Notes: generated from the letters alone by a model not told the origin. Shown: positions 37,866 through 47,454, numbered from the stretch's first letter. The stretch: 64,000 bases of DNA from Aquimonas sp. (GCA_022241605.1 JAKOMQ010000018.1:1-64000); one strand, 5' to 3'. Program-made: numbers and translations.

Positions 37866-38236
37866 GGCGATACTGCCTCGCTGGGCCAGCGGCTGAAACG
37901 GTCTGGTGCCGCGCTACGGCCACGGCGCAGAAGGGTGCGCACGCGACCGCTGCGGCGTTTGAGGGCGCTTGCAGCGCGTTCAATGGCTGCGCTGATCGCC
38001 TCGTAGAGGTCGCCGCGGGTGTCCTGAACCACTACCTCGCCGCCACTGGCGAGCCTCAGCTGCAGCCGGCAGCGCTTGTCGATGCCGCCACGGTTGCCGT
38101 TGACATCGCAGAGTCTGACCACCACGCGCTGCACGCTGCCGCCAAGGCGTCCCAGCGCAAAGCCCAGACGTCGCTGCAGGTGCTGGCTGAGCCCGTCGGT
38201 GAGGTCAAAGCCCTGGGTGTAGGTATTGATCTGCAT
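37862..38236 (-). CDS. HPF/RaiA-family ribosome-associated protein
   Basis: The 124-residue product MQINTYTQGFDLTDGLSQHLQRRL... with VQRVVVRLCDVNGNRGGIDKRCRLQLRLA and VVVQDTRGDLYEAISAAIERAASAL fits the hibernation-promoting-factor (sigma-54 modulation protein) fold. A basic tail (RRSGRVRTLLRRGRSAAP) follows the core. The second ATG (38236) is preferred over 38242 because GGAG lies seven bases before it. It is coupled to an unrecognised membrane protein rather than to rpoN, so it is likely a side-branch paralogue, not the housekeeping HPF. Confidence 0.78.
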   Translation of the reverse strand: MQINTYTQGFDLTDGLSQHLQRRLGFALGRLGGSVQRVVVRLCDVNGNRGGIDKRCRLQLRLASGGEVVVQDTRGDLYEAISAAIERAASALKRRSGRVRTLLRRGRSAAPDRFSRWPSEAVSP

Positions 38237-38346
38237 GTGCATGCTCCGGTACGGGGCCGGGCTGGCCCAAAGCCAAGGATTGGGCGGCTTGTTGTTCGAA
38301 AAAAGCAGGTATCCTCGCGTTCATTGATCGACCTGATAGGACAACA

Positions 38347-39252
38347 ATGGAGCGCCTCAACTACCGTCAGCTGCAGCAGTTCTGGGCCGTGGCGCGGGCC
38401 GGCAGCCTGCGTGCGGCCGCCGAACAGCTGGACCTGGCCCCGCAAACGCTCAGCAGCCAGATCGCGGTGCTGGAGCACAGCCTCGGTACGGCCCTGTTCC
38501 AGCGCGTCGGTCGCAGGCTGGAGCTGACCGAGGCCGGACGCATGGTCCGCAGCTATGCGGACGAAATCTTCGGCCTCGGCGACGAACTGCTGGAAGCGGT
38601 GGGCGAGGCGCGGTTGGCGCGGGTGCGGCCTCTGCGCGTTGGCGTGGCCGAGGTGGTGCCCAAGTCGCTGGCCTACGAGCTGCTGTCGCCGGCGCTGGCG
38701 CTGGAGCCGGCGCCGCGGCTGCAGTGTCGCGAGGACAGCCTGCCGCGGCTGCTTGCCGAGCTCGCCCTGCATCGTCTCGACCTGGTCATCAGCGACCACG
38801 CTCCACAGGGCGAATACGAGATCAAGGTGCACGCCACCCTGCTGGGCGAATGTGGCACCGCAATACTTGCCGCGCCGGCGCTGGCTGAGCCCCTGCGTGC
38901 CGGTTTTCCGCGGAGCCTGCACGGCGCGCCGATGTTGATGCCCGGCGTCGACAGCCGGGTGCGTGCGGGCCTGCAGCGGTGGCTGGACACGCACAAGCTG
39001 CGGCCACGGATCGTGGCGGAGTTCGAGGACAGCGCACTGATGAAGGCCTTTGGCGCCGCCGGCGCCGGCTTCTTCGCGGTGCCGGCGGTGGTGGCCGCTG
39101 ACTTGTGCACGCGTCAGGGCATGGTCGAGATCGGCCGCGTGGAGGATCTGCGCCAGCGCTTCCACGCGCTGGCCGGCCCCCGCCGCAGCGGCCACCCTGG
39201 CGTGCAGGCGGTGCTGGAGGCCGCGCGCGATCGGCTCTTCGCCGACGCCTGA
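38347..39252 (+). CDS. LysR-family regulator, NhaR-like
   Basis: A 301-residue LysR-type regulator with the N-terminal winged HTH (NYRQLQQFWAVARAGSLRAAAEQLDLAPQTLSSQIAVLE) and an effector-binding domain (RVGVAEVVPKSLAYELL, HRLDLVISDHAPQ). The HTH (YFWxVxxxGS...PQTxxxQIxxLE) and the LDLVISD motif resemble NhaR, the Na+-responsive activator of nhaA. It diverges from the HPF-like gene over a 100-base gap. Its stop TGA abuts the stop of the next gene on the other strand. Confidence 0.85.
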   Translation: MERLNYRQLQQFWAVARAGSLRAAAEQLDLAPQTLSSQIAVLEHSLGTALFQRVGRRLELTEAGRMVRSYADEIFGLGDELLEAVGEARLARVRPLRVGVAEVVPKSLAYELLSPALALEPAPRLQCREDSLPRLLAELALHRLDLVISDHAPQGEYEIKVHATLLGECGTAILAAPALAEPLRAGFPRSLHGAPMLMPGVDSRVRAGLQRWLDTHKLRPRIVAEFEDSALMKAFGAAGAGFFAVPAVVAADLCTRQGMVEIGRVEDLRQRFHALAGPRRSGHPGVQAVLEAARDRLFADA

Positions 39253-39915
39253 TCAGCGCTGCGTGCGCCTGACTTGCAGCGCTTCTTCACTGCTCTGGTC
39301 GAATATCCGATCGCGCAGGCGCAAATCCTGGATCGCCGCGTGCCGCAGGGCCTCGATATCGGTTTGCAGGCGCAGGCAGTCGAAGGACTCGACCCGATCC
39401 AGACGCGACTCAAGCTGCTCGTGCAGACGCTGCGTCGCAGCCTCCGCATGTTCGCGATGACGCTGCTCGTGAGCCAGCAGCCGGGCATGCAGGGCCTGCC
39501 ACAGCGCCTGCTCGCCGACCGCGGGCCTCCGCGAGGGCTGCCATTCCGGCAGCATCAGATCGATCCTGAGCTGCACCTTGAAGTCGCTCAGCCGACAGGC
39601 CTCTCGGCGGCAATCAACCGACCGCGCTCGCTCCGATCCCGGCGTGGAGCAGCCTTCGCCAGGGCCGCCAGCGCGTGCGTGCTGCATGGATTCCGGCATC
39701 AGTTCCACCTGCAGGGTGAGCAGCGAGCGTGTCAGCGCATGGGCCTGCACCTGCGGCTGCACCCTCAGCTGCGCCAGCGCAGCTTCGACGGACGCTGCGT
39801 CCACGGTCAGAGCGCGGCTGTGGACCTCGATCAATGGTCCTCTCGTGTCCTTCGCCGTGCAGTCCGTAGCTGAAACTCCAAGCAGCAGATAGACCGCGAA
39901 GGCCCGGCAGCACAT
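39253..39915 (-). CDS. DUF922-type putative secreted Zn-dependent protease
   Basis: A 220-residue protein with a signal-like N-terminus (MCCRAFAVYLLLGVSATDC; ends with a possible lipobox-like TDC) and an HExxH metal motif, HEQRH, in LHARLLAHEQRHREHAEAATQRL, which fits the DUF922 family of predicted zinc proteases. Conserved Cys residues occur in CRREACRLSDFKVQLRIDLMLPEW. Its ATG overlaps the previous gene's TGA by one base. Catalytic activity is not proven for the family. Confidence 0.75.
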   Translation of the reverse strand: MCCRAFAVYLLLGVSATDCTAKDTRGPLIEVHSRALTVDAASVEAALAQLRVQPQVQAHALTRSLLTLQVELMPESMQHARAGGPGEGCSTPGSERARSVDCRREACRLSDFKVQLRIDLMLPEWQPSRRPAVGEQALWQALHARLLAHEQRHREHAEAATQRLHEQLESRLDRVESFDCLRLQTDIEALRHAAIQDLRLRDRIFDQSSEEALQVRRTQR

Positions 39916-40274
39916 CAGCCCAGGCCCAGCGCGTCGCGCTGCGCGCGCGTCAGCTTGCCGAAGTAGAACGCGTAGGACTCGCGCAGCAGAGCCTTCAGCT
40001 CGGCCGCCGGCAGCGCCCTCGCCTCGGTCTGCTGCACCCAGTGTGCGCGCGCCATGTAGGGGGCCGGCCGCAGGCCCGAGCGGTCGGTGAACTCGAGAAA
40101 GCGCTCCGGGCCGACGCGGAAACTCAGATGCCCGGCCTGCGCGCCGCGCAGGCAGTACACGGCGAACATCTTGCCGCCGACCATGAAGACCAGGTCGTCC
40201 TGCCATTTGATCTCGGCGGTCACGCCGGGCCAGTCGGCGAACAGCTTGCGCAGGCGGGTTTCGTCCATGCCCAT
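39915..40274 (-). CDS. MmcQ/YjbR family protein
   Basis: A 119-residue cytoplasmic protein (DETRLRKLFADWPGVTAEIKWQDDLVFMVGGKMFAVYC, PYMARAHWVQQTEARAL) of the YjbR fold, a small DNA-binding-like family of unclear role. Two close ATGs (40274 and 40268) are possible; GGGAG lies three or nine bases before them, so the second may be used. It is coupled to the DUF922 gene. Confidence 0.82.
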   Translation of the reverse strand: MGMDETRLRKLFADWPGVTAEIKWQDDLVFMVGGKMFAVYCLRGAQAGHLSFRVGPERFLEFTDRSGLRPAPYMARAHWVQQTEARALPAAELKALLRESYAFYFGKLTRAQRDALGLG

Positions 40275-40285
40275 GGTCTCCCGGC

Positions 40286-41824
40286 TCAGAAACCCAGCGG
40301 AATGCCCAGCACGAAGAAACCCACCAGCAGGCTGGTCCAGACCAGCAGGAAGGCCACCGAGTACGGCACCATCATCAGCAGCATCTCGCCGAAGCTGAGC
40401 TCGGGCCGGTAGCGGCGCATGAAGGCCAGGATGATGCCGGCGTACATCATCATCGGCGACACCACATTGGTGGCGGAGTCGGCGACGCGGTAGGCAGCGG
40501 CGACCAGGTCCGGAGTCATCTCGGGGCTGACGAAGTACAGCATCGGGATGAAGATCGGCCCCAGCAGCATCCACTTCGAGGTGAGTCCGCCGATGAACAG
40601 GTTGATGGTGGCCACCGCCAGCACGAAGCCGATCAACAGCAGCACCGGCGATTCATCCAGGCTCAGCGCCAGCAGGCTTTGCCCGCCGAGGTAGGTGATC
40701 CAGGCGCCGAGCCCGCTGTAGGTGAGCAGGCCCAGGAAGTTGTAGGCGAAGAAGGTCAGCACCAGGATGTAGCCGATGGTGTTCATCTGCTTGACCATCG
40801 CGTTGACCACGTCCTGCGGACGCTTGAACGTGCCGGAGCCGAAGCCGAAGCCGAGGCCGACAAAGGCGAAGAACAGCGAGATCAGCAGGATCACGTTGTT
40901 CATGTAGGGCAGCACGCGGCGGCCGTTGTCGTCTTCGAAGGCCGCCAGCGGGCCGAGGATGAGGCCGGCAATGACCGCCGCCGCCACCAGCACACCGACC
41001 CCGGCACCGACCAGCCCACGGCGCTCGGCCGGCGACAGCGCAAACTCGCCCAACCCCAGATCCGCCGGCACCACGAAGGCCTGCTTCTCCAGCTTCGGCT
41101 GCACGAACCAGCGCGTCACCAGCGCACCGGTGGCGGCCAGCACGAAGGTGGAGGTGAAGATGAACCAGTAGTGCATGGTCGCCGGCTGCAGCGGCTCGCC
41201 GGCGGCGTTGACGAAGGGCACGCCCTGCGCCTCGGCGAAGGCCTGGGCGTTGACGCCGATGATCACGTCGATCGGGGTGCCCGGCACCAGGTTGGCCGAG
41301 AAGCCGGCGGAGACGCCGGCAAACGCCGCGGCCATGCCGATCAGCGGGTTCTTGCCCATGCCGGCGTAGAGCATGCCGGCCAGCGGGATCAGGATCAGGT
41401 AGCCGGCGTCGGTGGCCAGCGAGCTCAGGATGCCGAGCAACACCAGCAGCAGCGGCAGCAGCGACTGCGGCACCGCCAGCGCCATGCGCTTGATCAGCGC
41501 GCTCAACAGGCCGGACTGCTCGGCAATACCGATCGCCAGGATCACCACCAGGATCACGCCCAGCACGCCGCCGCCAAAGCCCAGCCAGTTCGCCAGCAGG
41601 GCGTTGTCGAAGATCCAGCGCACCTGCGCGGCCTCGGCCATGCTGCGGATGCTGTAGGTCTGCAGCTCGCCGCCTGCGCCCATGCTCTCGAAGCTGTGGC
41701 CGCCCATCAGCACCGAGCCGATGAAGGCGATCACGAAGAAGGCCATGAACAGCAGCACCGGATCGGGAATGCGCTTGGCCCAGCGCTCGATGAAGCCGCC
41801 GCCTGTCGTCTGCTGTTCCGTCAT
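40286..41824 (-). CDS. AbgT-family transporter
   Basis: A 512-residue inner-membrane protein with about 12-13 TM segments, of the AbgT family (p-aminobenzoyl-glutamate importers; relatives such as MtrF export antimetabolites). Recognisable are PDPVLLFMAFFVIAFIGSVLMGG, DAGYLILIPLAGMLYAGMGKNPLIGMAAAFAGVSAGFSAN and the SPMMMYAGIILAFMRRY C-terminal region. The ATG at 41824 has AGAGGGG nine bases upstream; a GTG at 41833 is less likely. It precedes the MmcQ-like gene by 12 bases. Confidence 0.9.
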   Translation of the reverse strand: MTEQQTTGGGFIERWAKRIPDPVLLFMAFFVIAFIGSVLMGGHSFESMGAGGELQTYSIRSMAEAAQVRWIFDNALLANWLGFGGGVLGVILVVILAIGIAEQSGLLSALIKRMALAVPQSLLPLLLVLLGILSSLATDAGYLILIPLAGMLYAGMGKNPLIGMAAAFAGVSAGFSANLVPGTPIDVIIGVNAQAFAEAQGVPFVNAAGEPLQPATMHYWFIFTSTFVLAATGALVTRWFVQPKLEKQAFVVPADLGLGEFALSPAERRGLVGAGVGVLVAAAVIAGLILGPLAAFEDDNGRRVLPYMNNVILLISLFFAFVGLGFGFGSGTFKRPQDVVNAMVKQMNTIGYILVLTFFAYNFLGLLTYSGLGAWITYLGGQSLLALSLDESPVLLLIGFVLAVATINLFIGGLTSKWMLLGPIFIPMLYFVSPEMTPDLVAAAYRVADSATNVVSPMMMYAGIILAFMRRYRPELSFGEMLLMMVPYSVAFLLVWTSLLVGFFVLGIPLGF

Positions 41825-41875
41825 CGCCTGCACGCCCCTCTGATTGTCGAGGGCCGCAGGGTACTGCAGCGGCGC

Positions 41876-42916
41876 CTATCTGCGTGTACGAAACAGCTTG
41901 AAGCCCTGTCCCCGAGCCACCGTTTCGATGGCGCTGAAATGCTCTCCCAGCACCGTCTCATAGGGCAGGTGGGCATTGGCCACGAGCCAGGCCTCGCCGC
42001 CCGGCTTCAGGCAGGCCGCAGCGCTGCGGAGGAAGGCCTGGCCGATGGCGGTATCGGCGCGCGCGCCGGCGTGGAAGGGCGGGTTGCACAGCACCGTATC
42101 GAACCCGCCCTCGATGCCGACGCACACGTCCTGCCAGTGCACCCGCACCGGTACGCGCGCCTCGCCAAGGTTGTGGCGCGACAGCGCGACGGCGCGCGCG
42201 CTGGCCTCGAAAAGATCCAGCGAGGTGATGCCCGGGCAGCGCTCCAGCGCGGCGGCTGAGAGCACGCCGAGGCCGCTGCCGAGGTCGGCGACGGCGCCCG
42301 CCAGGGTCGGCGGCAGGTGCTCGATCAGCAGTGCGCTGCCGATATCGATGCGGTCAACCGCGAACAGGCCCGGCGCGCCCAGCAGCGCACGCTCGATCAG
42401 GCCGCCGGTGTCGATGGGACGCGCGTCATCCAGCGACGCCCAGGTCGCGCAGGCCTCGGCATCGACCGATTCGGCGCGCGCCTGCAGCAGCCTGCACTTG
42501 TGCTTGCTCTGCACGTCCAGCGCTGGGCACAGCTGGCGCAGGTCAGCCTCGAAGGCGCGCGCGCCCTGGTCGTTGGCGCAGGCGGCCAGCAGGCGTCCGC
42601 CTGGCGCCAGGGCCTGCAGGCAGCGCGCGGCCTCGGCACGCGCGGCCTCACGTTGACGCGCAGGCAGCAGCAGGATCAGAGCTTGGGCGGCCGTCGGCAT
42701 GGCGCCGCTGCGGCCGTCCCAGTCGGACATCGTTTCCAGCACGGCGTGGCCTTCCGCGCGCAGTGCCAGGGCCCAAGGCAGGAAATCCTGCTGGCAGCGC
42801 AGGCCGAGTCCCGCCGGCGAAGTCAGCTGAGGTCGCGCGTTCCAGCACAGCGCCTGCTGCGGCAGGTCCGGCAGCGCGCGCAGGGCCCAGCCGAGCGCGG
42901 CGACTTCCGCGTCCAC
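41876..42916 (-). CDS. RsmC-type 16S rRNA methyltransferase
   Basis: A 346-residue two-domain methyltransferase. The C-terminal half has the SAM-binding VADLGSGLGVLSAAALERCP and the catalytic motif VLCNPPFH, typical of RsmC/RlmG enzymes that methylate guanine N2 in rRNA. The N-terminal half is the degenerate methyltransferase domain of the pair (VLETMSDWDGRSG, CLQALAPGGRLLAAC). RsmC (G1207 of 16S rRNA) is the best guess; RlmG is the alternative. Confidence 0.8.
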   Translation of the reverse strand: MDAEVAALGWALRALPDLPQQALCWNARPQLTSPAGLGLRCQQDFLPWALALRAEGHAVLETMSDWDGRSGAMPTAAQALILLLPARQREAARAEAARCLQALAPGGRLLAACANDQGARAFEADLRQLCPALDVQSKHKCRLLQARAESVDAEACATWASLDDARPIDTGGLIERALLGAPGLFAVDRIDIGSALLIEHLPPTLAGAVADLGSGLGVLSAAALERCPGITSLDLFEASARAVALSRHNLGEARVPVRVHWQDVCVGIEGGFDTVLCNPPFHAGARADTAIGQAFLRSAAACLKPGGEAWLVANAHLPYETVLGEHFSAIETVARGQGFKLFRTRR

Positions 42917-42920
42917 CGAT

Positions 42921-43286
42921 TCAGCCGGCGCGGGCGTAGGTGCGCAAGGCCTCCAGCGGCACCACGCCCAGCGCGTTCAGATGGGTGGCCTCCAGCACCA
43001 CATCGGGCGCGTGGCCGTGCTCGTAGGCCTCCATCCAGCGCATCGCGCACAGGCACCAGCGGTCGCCCGGCTGCAGCCCCGGGAACTCGTACTCGGGGCG
43101 AGGCGTGGAGAGATCGTTGCCGCGTGACTTCGAGAACGCGAGGAAATCCGCGGTCATCACCGCGCAGACCAGGTGCAGGCCGCGATCCGTCGGATCGCCG
43201 CGACAGCAGCCGTCGCGGAACCAGCCGGTCATGGGATCGGTGCTGCAAGTCTCAAGCGGGGTGCCAAGGACGTTCAGTGCGCTCAT
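42921..43286 (-). CDS. DUF2237 family protein
   Basis: A 121-residue cytoplasmic protein: NVLGTPLETCSTDPMTGWFRDGCC, HLVCAVMTADFLAFSKSRGNDLSTPRPEYEFPGLQPGDRWCLCAMRWMEA and EATHLNALGVVPLEALRTYA match the DUF2237 family. Conserved Cys and His suggest metal binding; function unknown. It lies four bases before the RsmC-like gene and is likely co-transcribed with it. Confidence 0.85.
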   Translation of the reverse strand: MSALNVLGTPLETCSTDPMTGWFRDGCCRGDPTDRGLHLVCAVMTADFLAFSKSRGNDLSTPRPEYEFPGLQPGDRWCLCAMRWMEAYEHGHAPDVVLEATHLNALGVVPLEALRTYARAG

Positions 43287-43461
43287 GGGGTGTTCCGGAA
43301 AGGGGGCGAAGGGCGCAGCTCGGTGTCGCCGACCCCAGAGGCTGTGCCCTGGCGCACCGCAGCGAGCTGCGGGGCTTGCTGACGCCGACCTGAGGGGATG
43401 CTCTTAAACGGCGAGCGTGCAGGCAAGGTGGATCGCAACACGCCGGGCCGAGACACAGCCC

Positions 43462-46400
43462 TCATACCAGCGGCGCAAACAGCTCGGCGAGATCGTCCTC
43501 GCCGAAGGCCACGCGGGTGCTGGTGCCGCCGTCCAGCACGGCGCGCGCCAGTTCCGCCTTGGCGATCTGCAGATGCTGGATCTTTTCCTCCACCGTGCCG
43601 GCGCAGATCAGGCGGTAGACGAATACCGGTTTGTCCTGGCCGATGCGGTGGGCGCGGTCGGTGGCCTGGGCCTCCACCGCCGGGTTCCACCACGGGTCGT
43701 AGTGGATCACGGTGTCGGCGGCGGTCAGGTTCAGGCCGACGCCGCCGGCCTTCAGGCTGATCAGGAACACCGGCACCTCGCCGGCCTGGAAGCGCTCCAC
43801 CAACGTGGTGCGATCGCGGGTCTGGCCGGTCAGCATCAGCGGCTCGATGCCGCGCTCAGCCAGCGCCTGGCGGATCAGCTCCAGCATCTCGGCGAACTGG
43901 CTGAACACCAGCACCCGCCGGCCTTCGTCGAGCAGGCCGTCGAGCAGGTCCAGCAGCAGTTCGAGCTTGGCTGATTCCTGCACGCTGCGCGCGTGCGCCA
44001 GCTTGACCAGGCGCGGATCGCAGCAGACCTGGCGCAGCTTGAGCAGGGCATCGAGGACGATGATGCCGCTCTGGGCCAGGCCGCGTTCGGCGATCGCCTC
44101 GCGCACGCGCTCGTGCTGCACCAGCCGCAGGGTTTCGTAGAGCTCCCGCTGGCGGCCCTCCAGCTCGACCTCGCGCAGGATCTCGGTCTTCGGCGGCAGG
44201 TCGGTCAGCACGTCCTGCTTGCGCCGCCGCAGCATCAGCGGGGCGATGCGGCGGTTCAGGCGCTGCTGGCGCTCGCTGTCGGCCTGCTTCTCGATGGGCG
44301 TGCGGTACAGGCGGTTGAACTGGCGCTCGCTGCCGAGCACGCCGGGCTCGACCGCATCCATCTGCGCCCACAGCTCGCCGAGATGGTTCTCCAGCGGCGT
44401 GCCGGTCATCGCCAGCCGGCGCGTCACGTTCAGCTCGCGAACCACCTGGGCGGCCTGGGTGCGCACGTTCTTGATGGTCTGCGCCTCGTCCAGCACCAGC
44501 AGGGAGAAAGGCTGGGCCACCAGCACCTCGCGGTCGCGCGGCAGCAGCGGGTAGGTGGTGATGACCATGTCGAAACCGGACATCGACTCGAACAGTGCCT
44601 CGCGCTGGCTGCCGTGCAGCACCAGCACGCGCAGCTGCGGGCAGAAGCGGCGCGCTTCGTTGCGCCAGTTCAGCACCAGCGAGGTCGGTGCCACCACCAG
44701 CACCGGATGCGGCAGGCGCTCGGCCTGCTTCTCCACCAGCACGTGCGCCAGTACCTGCACGGTTTTGCCGAGGCCCATGTCGTCGGCCAGGATGCCGCCC
44801 AGCCGCGCGGCGGCGAGGAAACCCAGCCAGTCGAGGCCGTCGCGCTGGTAGGGCCGCAGCTCGGCGCCGAAGCCCTGCGGCGGGTCGACCTGCACGCGGC
44901 GCTGACGCAGCTGCTCCAGCTGCTGCTGCAGCGGCGCCGCACCGCGCCAGACCAGGCTGGCCCCGGTCAACTCTTCGACCAGGGTGCTCTGCGCGCGGCC
45001 CAGCCGGATCGGGCCCTCACGCTGGCTGCTGTCCTCCAGCCACTCCAGCAGGGGTTCGAGCAGGGCGCGCAGGCGCTTCAGCGGCAGGCGGATGCGGCGG
45101 TTGTCGTCCAGCGGCGCCACATAGCTCGCGTTTTCAGGTTCCCGCGGTCCGGCCCGGCGCGGGAAGTCCGGATCGGCCAGCACGTGGCGCAGCACCGGCA
45201 TCAGGTCGATACGTTCGCCGTCGATCTCGATGCCCAGGCTCAGGTTGAACCAGGCGCCGCCAGCGTCCTCGTCGACCTCGGCCAGCCAGCCTTCGCTGCC
45301 GTCCAGAACGAGCGCCGGGTAGTCGCGGGCGAAGCGTACTTCGAAGCCGGCGTCCTCCAGCCGCGGCAGCAGCGGCTGCCAGTGCTCGGCATCGGCATGG
45401 CCGGCGCGGCCGCGCGGCAGCACGAAGTCATCCGGCCCGAACTCGAAGGCGGCGGCCACCGCCGCCCCGAACTCATCGTCGGCGGCGCGCAGGTCGAGGT
45501 CGGCCAGGCGCTCCAGCGCGGACAGCTCAGCGCTCGCCGAGCGCCGCACTTCGAACACCCGCCCGCCCTGCCAATGGCGCTCGATCTGGCGTGCACCCAG
45601 CGCCGACAGCAGCAGCGGTCCGTAACCGAACGACAGCCGCGCGGAGGCCACCTGGCGAGGTCCGTTGCGGTTACTGATGGTGTGTTCGCGCAGCACCAGC
45701 ACCGCCACCGGAAGGTCCTGCAGCACCACGACCGCTGGCCGTGGGCGTGGCGGCGGCAAGCCGGGCAGCTGGCTCAGCTTCTTGAGGCGCTCGCCGACGT
45801 GGTCGACGTGTTCAGGCAGAAGCGCAGGTGCGCTCGACAGCAGGGATGGAAGTTTCGGATCGGCGCGCAGCGCCCCGAACTCACCGCGCTGGCGGTCAAG
45901 GTAGAACAGCTGCTCGCCCTCGAGCACGGTGGCCGTGGGGGCTTCGACCACCCGGCAAGCCAGACGCTGGCTGCCGTCATCGAGGTCCAGCCAATCCAGC
46001 TCAAGCTCGCGCTCCGGCCCAAGCCGAAGCTGTTGGCCGGAGGCGCGCTCAAGCAGCAGCGGCCACTCCGTCGCCAGCGCCAGCAGGGCACGCGCCTGGT
46101 GGCCCGAGCGGATCGGCAGGAAATGGCGCTCCGCTCGCGACAGGCCGTAGACCGGCTCCGCGCCCAGCCCCAGCGCTGCCAGACGCTCAACCTCGGCATC
46201 GCTGAAGCCCTGGCGCGGCCGCGGCGCCGGGCCACCGACCTGGCCGATCTCGATTGCCACGGGATTGGCGTAGCCGCCGCGCTTGCCGGCGCGCACCAGG
46301 CTCGGCTGCACCAGCAGCACGGGCTGCGGCGTGTCCAGCACCTTGAGCAACAGGGCAGGCGCGCGCTCGGGCTCGGGCTGCGGATGCCCGCGCGTTGCGC

Positions 46401-46767
46401 TGCCCGCCGGGCCGGCGTCGATCCGAGCCATCCAGCGGTCCCAGGGGCGCAGCGCAGCATCCGGCGATGTGTCGGTGAGCGCCAGCAGCAGGGCGGCGGC
46501 GTGCAGGCAGCGGGTCTCGCGGCACTCGCAGACCCAGCGGGCCTGCAGGGTCTTTTCGCGTCCGACCTGCATCAGGCTGACACCGGTCGAGCCGAGCGTC
46601 CGCCCGATCGGCAGGCGTCCAGCCACGAGGCCGCCTGGGCCGTAGTCGAAGAAGTTGATGTTTTCGACGGCGCTTGCCAGTTCGGCGCCGCCGCGCAGCG
46701 CCGCCGGGTCGAACCAGCGCTGCCAATCCTGCGACTGGACAAGCGCGATGAATTCCGATTTGGTCAT
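43462..46767 (-). CDS. SNF2-family DEAD/DEAH helicase with SWIM zinc finger
   Basis: A 1101-residue SWI2/SNF2-type ATPase. The N-terminus has a SWIM zinc finger (C80, C82, C87, H89 in VCECRETRCLHAA), a long middle region, then the helicase core: Walker A DDMGLGKT, motif II LLVLDEAQTIKN, motif III LAMTGTPLENHLGELWAQMD and the C-terminal lobe SLKAGGVGLNLTAADTVIHYDPWWNPAVEAQATDRAHRIGQ. Bacterial relatives are thought to translocate on double-stranded DNA and remodel protein-DNA complexes; the exact target is unknown. It is transcribed away from the carbonic-anhydrase-like gene. Confidence 0.93.
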   Translation of the reverse strand: MTKSEFIALVQSQDWQRWFDPAALRGGAELASAVENINFFDYGPGGLVAGRLPIGRTLGSTGVSLMQVGREKTLQARWVCECRETRCLHAAALLLALTDTSPDAALRPWDRWMARIDAGPAGSATRGHPQPEPERAPALLLKVLDTPQPVLLVQPSLVRAGKRGGYANPVAIEIGQVGGPAPRPRQGFSDAEVERLAALGLGAEPVYGLSRAERHFLPIRSGHQARALLALATEWPLLLERASGQQLRLGPERELELDWLDLDDGSQRLACRVVEAPTATVLEGEQLFYLDRQRGEFGALRADPKLPSLLSSAPALLPEHVDHVGERLKKLSQLPGLPPPRPRPAVVVLQDLPVAVLVLREHTISNRNGPRQVASARLSFGYGPLLLSALGARQIERHWQGGRVFEVRRSASAELSALERLADLDLRAADDEFGAAVAAAFEFGPDDFVLPRGRAGHADAEHWQPLLPRLEDAGFEVRFARDYPALVLDGSEGWLAEVDEDAGGAWFNLSLGIEIDGERIDLMPVLRHVLADPDFPRRAGPREPENASYVAPLDDNRRIRLPLKRLRALLEPLLEWLEDSSQREGPIRLGRAQSTLVEELTGASLVWRGAAPLQQQLEQLRQRRVQVDPPQGFGAELRPYQRDGLDWLGFLAAARLGGILADDMGLGKTVQVLAHVLVEKQAERLPHPVLVVAPTSLVLNWRNEARRFCPQLRVLVLHGSQREALFESMSGFDMVITTYPLLPRDREVLVAQPFSLLVLDEAQTIKNVRTQAAQVVRELNVTRRLAMTGTPLENHLGELWAQMDAVEPGVLGSERQFNRLYRTPIEKQADSERQQRLNRRIAPLMLRRRKQDVLTDLPPKTEILREVELEGRQRELYETLRLVQHERVREAIAERGLAQSGIIVLDALLKLRQVCCDPRLVKLAHARSVQESAKLELLLDLLDGLLDEGRRVLVFSQFAEMLELIRQALAERGIEPLMLTGQTRDRTTLVERFQAGEVPVFLISLKAGGVGLNLTAADTVIHYDPWWNPAVEAQATDRAHRIGQDKPVFVYRLICAGTVEEKIQHLQIAKAELARAVLDGGTSTRVAFGEDDLAELFAPLV

Positions 46768-46896
46768 GCCGGGCGTATCGGTCCGTGGCGGCAGGCGGGG
46801 CGACCGCCGAGGGTAGCAGGATGTGAGCCGATTCCGAATGGCCGCTGCCGTGAAGACCTGCTGCCGGGTGCAGGGCGCTTGCTACACTTCCGCCCC

Positions 46897-47454
46897 ATGT
46901 CCCAGCCCCCCTACGCTCCGCTGCGCCCCTTCATGGGGCGCATGCCCATACTCGGCCAGCGCGTCTGGGTCGACCCTATGTCGGCCGTGATCGGTGACGT
47001 CGAGATTGGTGATGACAGCTCGATCTGGCCCGGCGTGGTGATTCGCGCCGATGTCAACCGGATCCGCATCGGTGCGCGCACCTCGATCCAGGACGGCACC
47101 ATCGTCCATGTCACTCACGATGGCCCCTACACCCGCGAAGGCGGCTGGCCGACGATCATCGGCAGCGACGTCACGGTCGGCCACGCGGTGGTCCTGCATG
47201 GCTGCACCATCGAGGACCGCAGCCTGATCGGCATGCACGCCAGCGTGATGGATGGCGCGGTGGTGAAGACCCACGGTTTCGTTGGCGCCGGTGCCCTGAT
47301 CGCGCCGGGCAAGGTCGTCGGCGAGGGCGAGCTGTGGCTGGGCAACCCCGGCCGCCTGGTGCGCCGGCTGTCCGACCGCGAGATCGAGAACCTGATGTAT
47401 TCCGCCGGCCACTACGTGCGCCTGAAGGACAAGTACCTCAATCCACCGGCCTGA
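46897..47454 (+). CDS. Gamma-class carbonic anhydrase-like protein (YrdA type)
   Basis: The 185-residue left-handed beta-helix (hexapeptide repeat) protein has zinc-ligand histidines in IVHVTHDGP and TVGHAVVLHGCTI, and a final MHASVMDGAVV, all typical of gamma carbonic anhydrase/YrdA proteins. The ATG at 46897 is the only sensible start; longer frames lie antisense to the helicase gene and are rejected. Catalytic activity of YrdA-like proteins is variable. Confidence 0.9.
   Translation: MSQPPYAPLRPFMGRMPILGQRVWVDPMSAVIGDVEIGDDSSIWPGVVIRADVNRIRIGARTSIQDGTIVHVTHDGPYTREGGWPTIIGSDVTVGHAVVLHGCTIEDRSLIGMHASVMDGAVVKTHGFVGAGALIAPGKVVGEGELWLGNPGRLVRRLSDREIENLMYSAGHYVRLKDKYLNPPA

Noticed and set aside
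43993-47454. Very long plus-strand open frame, over 1100 codons, opposite the SNF2 helicase
   Set aside because: Its bulk is antisense to a gene with clear helicase motifs and has low-complexity Gln/Ala/Arg composition typical of antisense frames in GC-rich DNA. Only the last 186 codons (from 46897) are a real gene, the gamma-carbonic anhydrase.
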